Shown here in pieces: positions 10,165-17,578 of a stretch of 51,770 nt of DNA. Each line of letters begins with the position of its first letter. Position 1 is the first letter of the stretch. Below the pieces are notes generated by a model. The model was not told the origin of the DNA and searched no databases. It saw only the letters and a program-made list of their open reading frames with translations. The position numbers were made by a program, and so were the translations under genes. Source of the DNA: Deltaproteobacteria bacterium (GTDB lineage: Bacteria; Lernaellota; Lernaellaia; JACKCT01); NCBI GenBank assembly GCA_020845895.1, contig JADLEX010000011.1:1-51770 (forward strand), given 5' to 3'.

Positions 10165-10862
10165 TTCGGCTTCGCGGCCTTTTTCAGCTTGGGGTATTTT
10201 TCCAGCAGACGCTGGACGTTGACGCGCGCGGGCAGGAACGTGGGGTCGATCGCGAGGGCTGCCTGAAACGCGGCATAGGCGAGTTCGGGTCGGTTCTCGC
10301 TGCGTTGGAGCAAGCCGAGATTGTTATTGGCGTCGCGGGCGGTCATGGTTGCGGGAGCGAGGCGGATCGCCTGCTCGAACGCCACCACCGCGGCGTCTTC
10401 GTTCCCGAGGTTGTCCTCGCAGGTTCCGAGGTTCAGCCACGCGTCCGCGGCCTGGGCTTGGAGTTTCGTCACCACTTCGAACGACGACTTGGCGAGTTCC
10501 AGTTCCTCGCGCCCCTTCACGTAGCGCTTGACGTACTTGGTCTCGGGCGAGTCGGTGCCGTCGTTGCGGATTTCGAGCCGGTTTTTCTCGGCGGCGCGAA
10601 AAAGATAAATCTTTCCCAGCAGGTAATGGTAGTCGGGATTCTTGGGGTCGAGCGACAGGGCATTGCGCACGCTCTGTTCGGCGTTGCGTGAATCGCCCTT
10701 GCGAAACGCCTCGACGGCGACTGCAAAATGGTCGGCGGCGGTCTCCGGCGCGGCGACCTCGGGGGTCGGAGCGGGCGTGGTCCCGTATTTCGACTCGACG
10801 CTCGCGGCGCGGGCGATCCCCGCCGAGACGAGCGTGAGCAGGACGATCATGACGATGCGCAA
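10161..10862 (-). CDS. Exported TPR-repeat protein
   Basis: This is a protein of about 233 residues. A signal peptide (RIVMIVLLTLVSAGIARA) is followed by a Pro/Ala linker and about four tetratricopeptide repeats, for example AEQSVRNALSLDPKNPDYHY, AADAWLNLGTCEDNLGNEDA and PELAYAAFQAALAIDPTFLP. These are protein-protein scaffolds. The start is a TTG at 10862 with GGAAGGAG eight bases upstream; ATG at 10850 would shorten the signal by four residues. It is the first gene of a three-gene minus-strand operon with the glycosyltransferase and DsbA-like protein, and it diverges from the P5C dehydrogenase gene. Specific partner unknown. Confidence 0.8.
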   Translation of the reverse strand: MRIVMIVLLTLVSAGIARAASVESKYGTTPAPTPEVAAPETAADHFAVAVEAFRKGDSRNAEQSVRNALSLDPKNPDYHYLLGKIYLFRAAEKNRLEIRNDGTDSPETKYVKRYVKGREELELAKSSFEVVTKLQAQAADAWLNLGTCEDNLGNEDAAVVAFEQAIRLAPATMTARDANNNLGLLQRSENRPELAYAAFQAALAIDPTFLPARVNVQRLLEKYPKLKKAAKPK

Positions 10863-10975
10863 GTGGATGGCTCCTTCCCGCCCGGACGCGGGGCATGATG
10901 TCAAATGCGGGATGCGCCGGTCAACCGCGCAACGGAATTCGCGCTTTTTCTCTATCCACATCCGAAATTTGCCGA

Positions 10976-10981
10976 TATACT
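10976..10981 (+). promoter_or_regulatory. Possible -10 element upstream of P5C dehydrogenase
   Basis: TATACT lies 34 bp before the proposed ATG at 11016 and differs from the sigma-70 -10 consensus by one base. A convincing -35 at 16-18 bp is missing. The spacer 10863-11015 between divergent genes contains no other clear site. Confidence 0.3.
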
Positions 10982-11015
10982 CCGCGCGGTTCGCGGCACC
11001 GGACCGGAGTCTTCC

Positions 11016-12575
11016 ATGCCATCCATCTTTTCCAATGAACCCCTCACGAATTTTGCAACCCCCGAAAATCGCAAGGCTTTTACCGATGCACTGGCGCTGG
11101 TCGAGTCACGTCTGGGGACGACCTACCCGTTGGTGATCGGCGGGCGGGAAGTCGCGCCGGGCGCGACATTCGACAGCCTGAATCCCGCGAATCCCGCGCA
11201 ACGGGTGGCGACATTCGCCAACGCCGGAGCCGCCGAGGCGCGCGCCGCGCTTGATGCAGCGTGGCACGCGTTCCCCGCCTGGGCCGAGTGGCCGGCGAAA
11301 CGCAAGGCGAAACTGCTGTTCGACGCCGCCGCGCAGATGCGCGCACGCAAGCACGAGTTTTCCGCCGCCATGGTTTTCGAGGTCGGCAAACCGTGGGCTG
11401 AGGCCGACGGCGACACCGCCGAGGCGATCGACTTTCTCGAGTTCTACGCGCGTCAGGCCCTCGACCTGCAGGGCGGTCCGAAACCCTGCACCCAAATCCC
11501 CGACGAGCTCTCGGAACTCTTTTACATCCCGCTCGGCGCGGGCGTCGTGATCCCGCCGTGGAATTTTCCCGTGGCGATCATGGTCGGCATGACGGGCGCC
11601 GCCATCGTCGCCGGCAACACCGTGGTGCTCAAGCCGTCGAGCGATTCACCGCTCGTGGCGCAGATGTTCTTCGATGTTCTGCGCGCGTGCGGCCTGCCCC
11701 CGGGCGTCGTGAACTTCCTGCCCGGCGGCGGCGCGACGGCCGGCGAGGAACTCGTGACCCATCCGCGCACGCGGTTCATTTCGTTCACGGGTTCCAAGGA
11801 AGTCGGCCTCGGCATCGTCGAGAAAGCCGGCCGCACCGCTCAGGGGCAGATCTGGATCAAACGCGTCATCGCCGAAATGGGCGGCAAGGACACGATGGTC
11901 ATCGACCGGGGCGTGGAGCTCGACCTCGCCGCGGCGGCGGTGTCGGCCGCCGCGTTCGGATTCTCGGGTCAAAAGTGCTCCGCGTGCAGCCGCGCGATCA
12001 TCCACCCGGATGTGTACGACGAATTCCGCGACAAACTGCTCGCGCGCGTGGCGGCGATCCGCGTGGGCGATCCGCGCGATCCGGCTACTGGCATGGGCCC
12101 GGTCGTCAACCGCGCGAGTCTCGACAAGTGCCTCTCGTATGTCGAAATCGGCAAGACCGAAGGGCGGCTCATCGCCGGCGGCGAGACGCCGTCGATCGAC
12201 GGCGGGTACTATCTGACACCCACGGTGTTCGACGACGTGAAGCCCGGCGCGCGGCTCGATCAGGAAGAGATCTTCGGGCCCATCCTCGCGCTCATTCGCG
12301 GCGAGGGAGGCATCGAGGGCATGATCCGCGTGGCGAACGCGACCGAGTTCGGGCTGACGGGCGCCATCTGGACGAACGACCGCATGTCGGTCGAGTACGC
12401 CAAACGGCACTTCCACGTCGGGAATCTCTACATCAACCGCAAGTGCACCGGCGCGCTCGTGGACGTGCACCCCTTCGGCGGATTCAACATGAGCGGAACC
12501 GATTCGAAAGCCGGTGGACGCGACTATCTCCTCCTGTTCACGCAGGCCAAATCCATCAGCGAGAAATTCAACTAG
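11016..12575 (+). CDS. L-glutamate gamma-semialdehyde (1-pyrroline-5-carboxylate) dehydrogenase
   Basis: This 519-residue aldehyde dehydrogenase superfamily member has the length of RocA/PruA enzymes. It oxidises glutamate semialdehyde to glutamate with NAD(P)+. Motifs are IPPWNFPVAI (oxyanion/NAD site), SFTGSKEVGLGI, catalytic Glu287 in IAEMGGKD, catalytic Cys321 in GFSGQKCSACSRAI, and EEIFGPILAL. The QKCSACSR active-site stretch and ENRKAFTDAL N-terminus are typical of P5CDH. Start ATG 11016 is chosen because upstream in-frame codons are not family-like. The three genes behind it encode an oxidoreductase likely to supply its substrate from proline, so the set would convert proline to glutamate. 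Confidence 0.92.
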   Translation: MPSIFSNEPLTNFATPENRKAFTDALALVESRLGTTYPLVIGGREVAPGATFDSLNPANPAQRVATFANAGAAEARAALDAAWHAFPAWAEWPAKRKAKLLFDAAAQMRARKHEFSAAMVFEVGKPWAEADGDTAEAIDFLEFYARQALDLQGGPKPCTQIPDELSELFYIPLGAGVVIPPWNFPVAIMVGMTGAAIVAGNTVVLKPSSDSPLVAQMFFDVLRACGLPPGVVNFLPGGGATAGEELVTHPRTRFISFTGSKEVGLGIVEKAGRTAQGQIWIKRVIAEMGGKDTMVIDRGVELDLAAAAVSAAAFGFSGQKCSACSRAIIHPDVYDEFRDKLLARVAAIRVGDPRDPATGMGPVVNRASLDKCLSYVEIGKTEGRLIAGGETPSIDGGYYLTPTVFDDVKPGARLDQEEIFGPILALIRGEGGIEGMIRVANATEFGLTGAIWTNDRMSVEYAKRHFHVGNLYINRKCTGALVDVHPFGGFNMSGTDSKAGGRDYLLLFTQAKSISEKFN

Positions 12576-12588
12576 ACCGGGCGTCGTC

Positions 12589-14004
12589 ATGGCCCGAACC
12601 GACCGCCGCATTCTGAACGACCCGCGATTCGGCCACGCGCGGGGCGAACCCGTCGTCATTCGCTTCGAAGGCCGGGATCTGGCCGCGTTCGACGGCGAAC
12701 CGGTCAGCGTCGCGCTCCACGCGTCGGGCGTCGATATCCTCTCACGAAGCCTGAAGTTCCACCGACCGCGCGGGCTGTTTTGCGCCAAAGGTCATTGCGG
12801 CCGATGCCTCATGCGCATCGACGGCGTGCCGAACATGAACGGTTGCCGGGTTCGCTGCGCGTCGGGGATGTCGGTGCTGCGTGAGCCGGGCTATCCGAGC
12901 GCCGACTTCGACGTGCTCGGCGCGTCCGACCTGCTGTTTCGCGACCAGCTCGACTACCACCACATGGGCACGTCCTCGCGCGCGTCGATCCGCGCGATCA
13001 CGCGGCTCGTGCGCGGCGTTTCCGGTCTCGGCGAGTTGCCGGACCTGATGCCGACGCCGGAGAAAACGATCGGCGACCTTCACACCGAGGTCCTTGTTGT
13101 CGGTGGCGGCCTCGCCGGGCTCGGCATCGGCGCGACGCTCTCCGAGGCGGGAATCGGAGTTGTCCTGGTCGACTCTGACAAGGCCGGAGGGCGGTGGCTC
13201 GACGCCTTCGACGAAAACAGCAGCGCGCCCCGTGCCCGGGCCGATCAGCTTCGTTCGCGGATCGAGGCCGCGGGCGGTCGAGCGCTCTCGCGAACGGAGG
13301 CGATCGGATTTTTCGAGGAGGGGTTCTCGGTGGTGCGGGACGCCGATGGCCTGAAACGGGTGCATGCGGCGCGAACCGTCGTCTGCACGGGTTCGTACGA
13401 CCGGAGCGCGGCCTTCGTGCAAAACGATCTCCCGGGGGTGATGAGTGCCCGAGCGACCGAAGCACTGGCAGTGCGATACGGCGTGACGCCCGGCGAAAGA
13501 GTGATGATCTGGGGCGACGGTCTGAACGGCGCGCGAACGGCGCTGATGTTGATCATCGCGGGTGTCGAATTGGTTGCGATGGCGACGCCGTCCGATTTGC
13601 TAGTGGCTTCGCCCGAAGACATCGACGCGATTCGGGCGTCGGGTTGCGCGATTCTGACCGGCCATCACCTTCGCGCGGCCAAAGGGCGGCGGCGCGTGAG
13701 CGGCGTCGAATTCGAATCGGCTTCCGCGAACCGCCGCGCGGGCACATGCGACACGCTGATTCTCGATCTGCCGCCGCTCCCGGCGTTTGAGCTGGTCGCG
13801 CAGTCGGGAGCGCGCGTGACGTGGGATGGCGATCACGGTCGATTCGTGCCGGAGCGCGACGACGCCGGACGCACGACGCGCACCGACGTGTACGTCGCGG
13901 GTGAAGCGGCGGGTGTCGCGCCGCGCGCCGACCTCATCGAGGCCGACGCGTCACGCGTGGCGGACGCCATCGTTCGCGACCTTCGGGGAGGCGGCCGGCC
14001 ATGA
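12589..14004 (+). CDS. [2Fe-2S]/FAD oxidoreductase alpha subunit (SoxA/HcnAB/PDH-alpha-like)
   Basis: This 471-residue protein joins a Fer2_4 domain (Cys65, Cys70, Cys73, Cys86 in CAKGHCGRC...C) to an FAD-binding pyridine-nucleotide-disulfide oxidoreductase fold that starts at VLVVGGGLAGLGIG (about 168-181). A second Rossmann segment, GERVMIWGDGLNGARTALML, lies near residue 305, and an FAD C-motif TDVYVAGEAAGV near 440. This matches the alpha chain of dye-linked proline dehydrogenase, opine oxidase and hydrogen cyanide synthase (HcnA+HcnB fused). It lies 13 bp behind the P5C dehydrogenase and overlaps the BFD-like gene. Proline is the best substrate guess from context; sarcosine or an opine remain possible. 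Confidence 0.82.
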   Translation: MARTDRRILNDPRFGHARGEPVVIRFEGRDLAAFDGEPVSVALHASGVDILSRSLKFHRPRGLFCAKGHCGRCLMRIDGVPNMNGCRVRCASGMSVLREPGYPSADFDVLGASDLLFRDQLDYHHMGTSSRASIRAITRLVRGVSGLGELPDLMPTPEKTIGDLHTEVLVVGGGLAGLGIGATLSEAGIGVVLVDSDKAGGRWLDAFDENSSAPRARADQLRSRIEAAGGRALSRTEAIGFFEEGFSVVRDADGLKRVHAARTVVCTGSYDRSAAFVQNDLPGVMSARATEALAVRYGVTPGERVMIWGDGLNGARTALMLIIAGVELVAMATPSDLLVASPEDIDAIRASGCAILTGHHLRAAKGRRRVSGVEFESASANRRAGTCDTLILDLPPLPAFELVAQSGARVTWDGDHGRFVPERDDAGRTTRTDVYVAGEAAGVAPRADLIEADASRVADAIVRDLRGGGRP

Positions 14005-14288
14005 CCGCGAAAACACTCGTGTGCTGGTGCGAGGATGTGACGGAGATCGAGATCCGCGAGGCGATTCGCGGCGGCTGCCGCGACCTCGCAAGCCTCAAGC
14101 GCTATCTCGCGGGGGGGACGGGCGCGTGTCAGGCGAAGGGCTGCGCCGCGGCGATGGTGCGTTTACTGGAAGACGAGACCGGCGTTTCCTTCGCGGGCAG
14201 CGCGCCGTTTGTCAGCCGCCCGCCGACGAGCATGACGTCGCTCGCCGACTTCGCGGGGCGAGATCTGTCGGAGCCCGGCGATGGGTGA
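14001..14288 (+). CDS. BFD-like [2Fe-2S] small subunit
   Basis: This 95-residue protein has the Cys pattern of bacterioferritin-associated-ferredoxin-like domains: CWCEDVTEIEI near the start and GTGACQAKGCAAAM about 30 residues on, giving CXC...CX4C for one [2Fe-2S] cluster. In HcnB and many SoxA-type alpha chains this module is the C-terminal domain; here it is a separate gene overlapping the alpha chain by ATGA and the following flavoprotein by eight bases. It likely relays electrons between the two flavoprotein subunits. The last 35 residues are linker-like. Confidence 0.85.
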   Translation: MTAKTLVCWCEDVTEIEIREAIRGGCRDLASLKRYLAGGTGACQAKGCAAAMVRLLEDETGVSFAGSAPFVSRPPTSMTSLADFAGRDLSEPGDG

Positions 14289-15417
14289 ACGCGTCGTCAT
14301 CGTCGGCGGCGGCGTCATCGGCCTCGCCATCGCGTACGAGCTCGGGCGGCGAGGGCGGCGCGACGTGGTCATTGTCGAGCGCGGCCACCTGAACGGCGGC
14401 GCGACCGGGCGTTGCGGCGGCGGTGTGCGCCAGCAGTGGTCCACGGCGAATAACATCGAGCTGATGAAGCGCTCGGTGGAACTCTACGAGCGGCTGTCAC
14501 GAGAGACCGGCGAAAACATCTGGTTCCGCCAGGATGGTTATCTCTTTCTCGCCAAGTCCCCGGAGCAACTCGCGCAGCTCGAAACGAACGTCGCCCTGCA
14601 AAACACGCACGGCGTGCGCAGCCGTATCGTGAACCGCACCGAGATCCGCTCGATGTGTCCCTTCGTGAATCCGGACGGCGTGACGGGCGGCGCGTTCAAT
14701 CCGAAGGACGGAACGATTTTTCCGTTTTCCGTGCTGTGGGCGTATGCCCGCGCCATCGCGCGCTTCGGCCACGACCTGCGCACGCACACCGAGGTCAACG
14801 GCATCGACGGAGCGGATGGGACGATCACGCGCGTGCGAACGACGCGCGGAGACATCGAAACCGACCTCGTCGTCAACGCGGCGGGCGCGTGGGCGCCGTC
14901 GATCGGCGAGATGCTGGGTGTGCATCTGCCGAATCATCCCGAGAAGCACGAGGCGCTGGTGACCGAGGCGCTGCGCCCATTCCTCGGGCCGAACCTGGTG
15001 CCGATGGACAGCGGTTTGTTCGTATCGCAGACCATGCGCGGCGAGATCTACGCGTGCGTGGGAGTGGACAAGCACACGCCGACCGGATATACGCCGACCT
15101 TCCGTTTCGCGCGCAAGATCAGCCGGCTCATGATCGAGTTGATCCCTCGGCTCGCGCCGGTCAAGGTCCTGCGTCAGTGGGGCGGGTACTATGACATCAC
15201 GCCGGATACAAACCCGATTCTCGGCCCCGTACGCGGATGGCCGGGATTTTGGCAGTGTCACGGGTTCATGGGCCACGGATTCATGATGGCCCCGGTGATG
15301 GGTGAGATCGTCGCCGAGGCAATCGTGAACGGCCGCGGGCATCCGGAACTGGACGCCTGTTACCCGGAACGGTTCGAGAACGGACAACTCGCAACGGAGC
15401 AGATGATCATTGGCTAG
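14281..15417 (+). CDS. FAD-dependent amino-acid/amine dehydrogenase beta subunit (DadA/SoxB/PDH-beta-like)
   Basis: This 378-residue DAO-family flavoprotein starts with the dinucleotide fold ERVVIVGGGVIGLAIAYELG, then has the GATGRCGGGVRQQW motif and WFRQDGYLFLA, shared with beta chains of archaeal-type proline dehydrogenase, sarcosine oxidase and glycine oxidase. The C-terminus has YDITPDTNPILGP and HGFMGHGFMMAPVMGEIVAE, the FAD/substrate closing motifs. It would be the substrate-oxidising chain, passing electrons through the BFD-like and [2Fe-2S]/FAD partners to a quinone or other acceptor. All three subunits overlap head to tail, supporting a stable complex. Confidence 0.85.
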   Translation: MGERVVIVGGGVIGLAIAYELGRRGRRDVVIVERGHLNGGATGRCGGGVRQQWSTANNIELMKRSVELYERLSRETGENIWFRQDGYLFLAKSPEQLAQLETNVALQNTHGVRSRIVNRTEIRSMCPFVNPDGVTGGAFNPKDGTIFPFSVLWAYARAIARFGHDLRTHTEVNGIDGADGTITRVRTTRGDIETDLVVNAAGAWAPSIGEMLGVHLPNHPEKHEALVTEALRPFLGPNLVPMDSGLFVSQTMRGEIYACVGVDKHTPTGYTPTFRFARKISRLMIELIPRLAPVKVLRQWGGYYDITPDTNPILGPVRGWPGFWQCHGFMGHGFMMAPVMGEIVAEAIVNGRGHPELDACYPERFENGQLATEQMIIG

Positions 15418-16156
15418 ATCCATTCGGTTCTTCGGTGTCGCGGTGATCCTGCTGGGCTTCGCGACCGTCGCGCCCGCGCAGGAACGGATATTCTATATCG
15501 AGGAACTGCTCGCGACCTCGGCGCCCGCGGGACAGCGCGCTCCAGGCGGGACCATCAAGACCTGGGTGCGCGGTGACCGCATGCGCACCGAGTCGAGCAG
15601 CGGCGAGATCGCGATCTATCGGCAGGATCTCGGGCTCGCTTGGCTCATGCACGCGCCGTCGAAGACCTACGTCGAGGTCGGTTCGGACAAACTGGCGCAG
15701 ATGGGCATGCAGAGCCTGTCCGTCTTTGGGCGCGTCGAAAACGGCGCGTTCGTCATCCCCGAGCCGCTCTTTCAGCCGACGGGGAAAAAGCGCGACGTGG
15801 GCGCGTGGAGTTGCGAGGACCACGAGGTGGCGGCGAAGCAGGTGCTCGGCCCGGGGATCACGTCGACGACCACGCAGTGCGTCGCGCCGAAGACCGGTCT
15901 CTTGGCCGCGGATCTCGTGCACGTCTTTCGGCTTTCGGTGGGGGGCGCGACATCGGCGACCTTCGACAAATTCTACGCGCAGGTGCAGCTCCTGCCCGGC
16001 TATCCCGTCGAGCAAAAGACCGTGACCAACGCGCAGGGGCAAATCGTCTCGACGACGAAGACGCTGAAAAAAGTCGAATTCCCCACGATGAACGACGCGC
16101 TCTTCGAGTTGCCCGCCGGTTTCACGAAGATCCAGCCTCCTCCGGGGCTCAAGTGA
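15410..16156 (+). CDS. Exported protein of unknown function (DUF4412-like)
   Basis: This 248-residue protein has a signal peptide (SIRFFGVAVILLGFATVAPAQ). The mature part has alternating beta segments such as GTIKTWVRGDRMRTESSSGE, IYRQDLGLAWLMHAPSKTYVE, a short Cys pair (WSCEDHE...TTQCVAP) and FPTMNDALFELPAGFTKI. This resembles DUF4412/LolA-like exported domains, which suggests lipid or ligand binding, though I cannot confirm this. The start is TTG 15410, overlapping the previous stop; its own TGA overlaps the next GTG. Tight coupling to a catabolic operon does not by itself reveal a role. Confidence 0.7.
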   Translation: MARSIRFFGVAVILLGFATVAPAQERIFYIEELLATSAPAGQRAPGGTIKTWVRGDRMRTESSSGEIAIYRQDLGLAWLMHAPSKTYVEVGSDKLAQMGMQSLSVFGRVENGAFVIPEPLFQPTGKKRDVGAWSCEDHEVAAKQVLGPGITSTTTQCVAPKTGLLAADLVHVFRLSVGGATSATFDKFYAQVQLLPGYPVEQKTVTNAQGQIVSTTKTLKKVEFPTMNDALFELPAGFTKIQPPPGLK

Positions 16157-16974
16157 CGGGCGACGCATCGGCGGACCTCGCGCATTGGGCGAGTGTCGCG
16201 CGCGACGTCGCGTTCGAAGCGGGCGAATTGCTGCTCGGTTTTCAGGGCCGCGCGGCGATCGATCGAAAAGGCGAGTACGATCTCGTCACAGCGGCGGATC
16301 TCGCCGCCGAGGCGCTTTGTCGGGAGCGGCTGGTCGCCGCGTTTCCCGGCAGCGGATACGTGGGGGAGGAGGGCGCCAGGCACGATCTCGACGCCGCGTG
16401 GCGATGGGTCGTCGATCCCCTCGACGGCACGAACAACTACGCCAACGGCATCCCGATGTTCTGCGTTTCGATCGCGCTCGTGCGCGGAAGCCAGACACAA
16501 GTCGGCGTGGTTCACGCACCCCGTCTCGGCGAAACGTTCGTCGCGATTCGCGGCGGCGGCGCAACCTGCAACGGCGATCCGATCCGGGTGAGTGCGAAAA
16601 CGCGCCTTGCGGATGCGATCGTCGGCACGGGTTTTCCCTACGACAAGAAAACGAATCCGCAAAACAACCTCGACCACTTCGCGACGATCGTGCCGCACGT
16701 ACGCGGCGTTCGTCGGATGGGCAGCGCGGCGATCGACCTGTGCTGGGTTGCGATTGGGCGGCTCGACGGATTCTGGGAATTGCGACTCAACGCGTGGGAC
16801 GTCGCCGCCGGGGCGCTCGTGGTCACGGAGGCGGGTGGGCTCATCACCGACTTCGCGGGCGGACCGATCGGCGACCCGCCGCGCCACGTGGTCGCGGGGA
16901 ACGTTTCGATCCACGGCGAGCTGCGCCGGTTGCTCGATCTGAACCCCGCTTGGAAGGATGACCCCACTCCATGA
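16153..16974 (+). CDS. Inositol monophosphatase family phosphatase
   Basis: This 273-residue protein has metal-site motifs GEEG (71-74) and DPLDGTNNYANGIP (88-101) and the late WDVAAGALVVTEAGG motif. This is the lithium-sensitive, Mg-dependent phosphomonoesterase fold of SuhB and related inositol, fructose-1,6-bisphosphate or histidinol phosphatases. Length and motif spacing are normal. The start is GTG 16153, overlapping the preceding stop, and the end overlaps the next ATG by four bases. The physiological substrate cannot be read from sequence. Confidence 0.9.
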   Translation: MTGDASADLAHWASVARDVAFEAGELLLGFQGRAAIDRKGEYDLVTAADLAAEALCRERLVAAFPGSGYVGEEGARHDLDAAWRWVVDPLDGTNNYANGIPMFCVSIALVRGSQTQVGVVHAPRLGETFVAIRGGGATCNGDPIRVSAKTRLADAIVGTGFPYDKKTNPQNNLDHFATIVPHVRGVRRMGSAAIDLCWVAIGRLDGFWELRLNAWDVAAGALVVTEAGGLITDFAGGPIGDPPRHVVAGNVSIHGELRRLLDLNPAWKDDPTP

Positions 16975-17354
16975 TGGATGTGGTCGCCAAGTACGTCGAA
17001 GGCTGCCGCGACGACCTCGACGCCGCGCGCACGCTGTTGGACGCCGGGAAGGCCTTCTGGGTAGCCTTTCTCTGTCATCAGGCTCTTTTCAAATTGCTAC
17101 GCGGATATTTCCTCCAAACGCAAAACCGCTATCCACCGAACGAGCCCCTCCTGCCTGCGCTGGCGCGGGCGAGCGGCCTCGACGCATCGCTGACCGAAGT
17201 CGATCTCGAGTTTCTTCACGAGTTGTCGTTTTACCCGCAGGTCGTTTCGCAAAGCGTCTATCGTCAGAAGATCGCCGAACGGGCGAGGGATGCGACATCG
17301 GTCCTGCAAAAGGCGTCCGATCTGGCGGAATCGATTCGAGCCCGCATCCCCTAG
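16971..17354 (+). CDS. HEPN-domain protein
   Basis: This 127-residue all-alpha protein has the HEPN pattern: KYVEGCRDDLDAARTLLDAG, then FLCHQALFKLLRGYFLQTQN, a loop with YPPNEPLLPALARASGLD, and a fourth helix with VYRQKIAERARDATSVLQKA. HEPN domains are often RNases or partners of minimal nucleotidyltransferases. Here the RX4-6H catalytic motif is not evident: the loop that normally reads H-x-L has NEPLLPAL. No nucleotidyltransferase gene is adjacent. It may therefore be a non-catalytic binding protein. It is the last gene of the operon beginning at 11016. Confidence 0.7.
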   Translation: MMDVVAKYVEGCRDDLDAARTLLDAGKAFWVAFLCHQALFKLLRGYFLQTQNRYPPNEPLLPALARASGLDASLTEVDLEFLHELSFYPQVVSQSVYRQKIAERARDATSVLQKASDLAESIRARIP

Positions 17355-17418
17355 ACGCCAAATCGCGCCGAAAACGGCCTTCGGGTATCCGAATTCACCG
17401 TTCGCCCCATTTCCTTCC

Positions 17419-17447
17419 TTGAAACGTTCGACGCACCGTGTTATGAA
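17419..17447 (+). promoter_or_regulatory. Predicted sigma-70-type promoter of fadN-fadA
   Basis: TTGAAA (17419-17424), a 17-bp spacer and TATGAA (17442-17447) match the housekeeping promoter consensus at 5/6 and 4/6. The -10 overlaps the palindromic operator at 17444-17461. It lies about 130 bp before the ATG at 17579. Confidence 0.55.
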
Positions 17448-17461
17448 TGAATCCTCATTCA
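17444..17461. promoter_or_regulatory. FadR-like (TetR family) operator
   Basis: TGAATGAATCCTCATTCA is a perfect 7-bp inverted repeat with a 4-bp spacer. It differs at one position from the consensus known for Bacillus FadR, TGAATGAMTANTCATTCA, the TetR-family repressor of beta-oxidation genes released by long-chain acyl-CoA. It overlaps the predicted -10 of fadN-fadA, the ideal place for repression. Confidence 0.65.
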
Positions 17462-17578
17462 GAGGCCACGCCGGCCGAGGGGTCGGCGGGTGGGCCTTTC
17501 GATCAGCGGCCGTAACGATTTCGAGCGGATTCGGCTCGGCGTTTCGCGTTTTGGATTGCTACCACGGAGGAGATCCCG

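Noticed and set aside
12589-15417. Hydrogen cyanide synthase (HcnABC) as the function of the flavoprotein set.
   Set aside because: The module set is the same family, but a P5C dehydrogenase directly upstream makes proline oxidation far more likely than cyanide production from glycine.
16971-17354. A HEPN/MNT toxin-antitoxin pair.
   Set aside because: No nucleotidyltransferase gene is adjacent and the HEPN catalytic motif is not visible.
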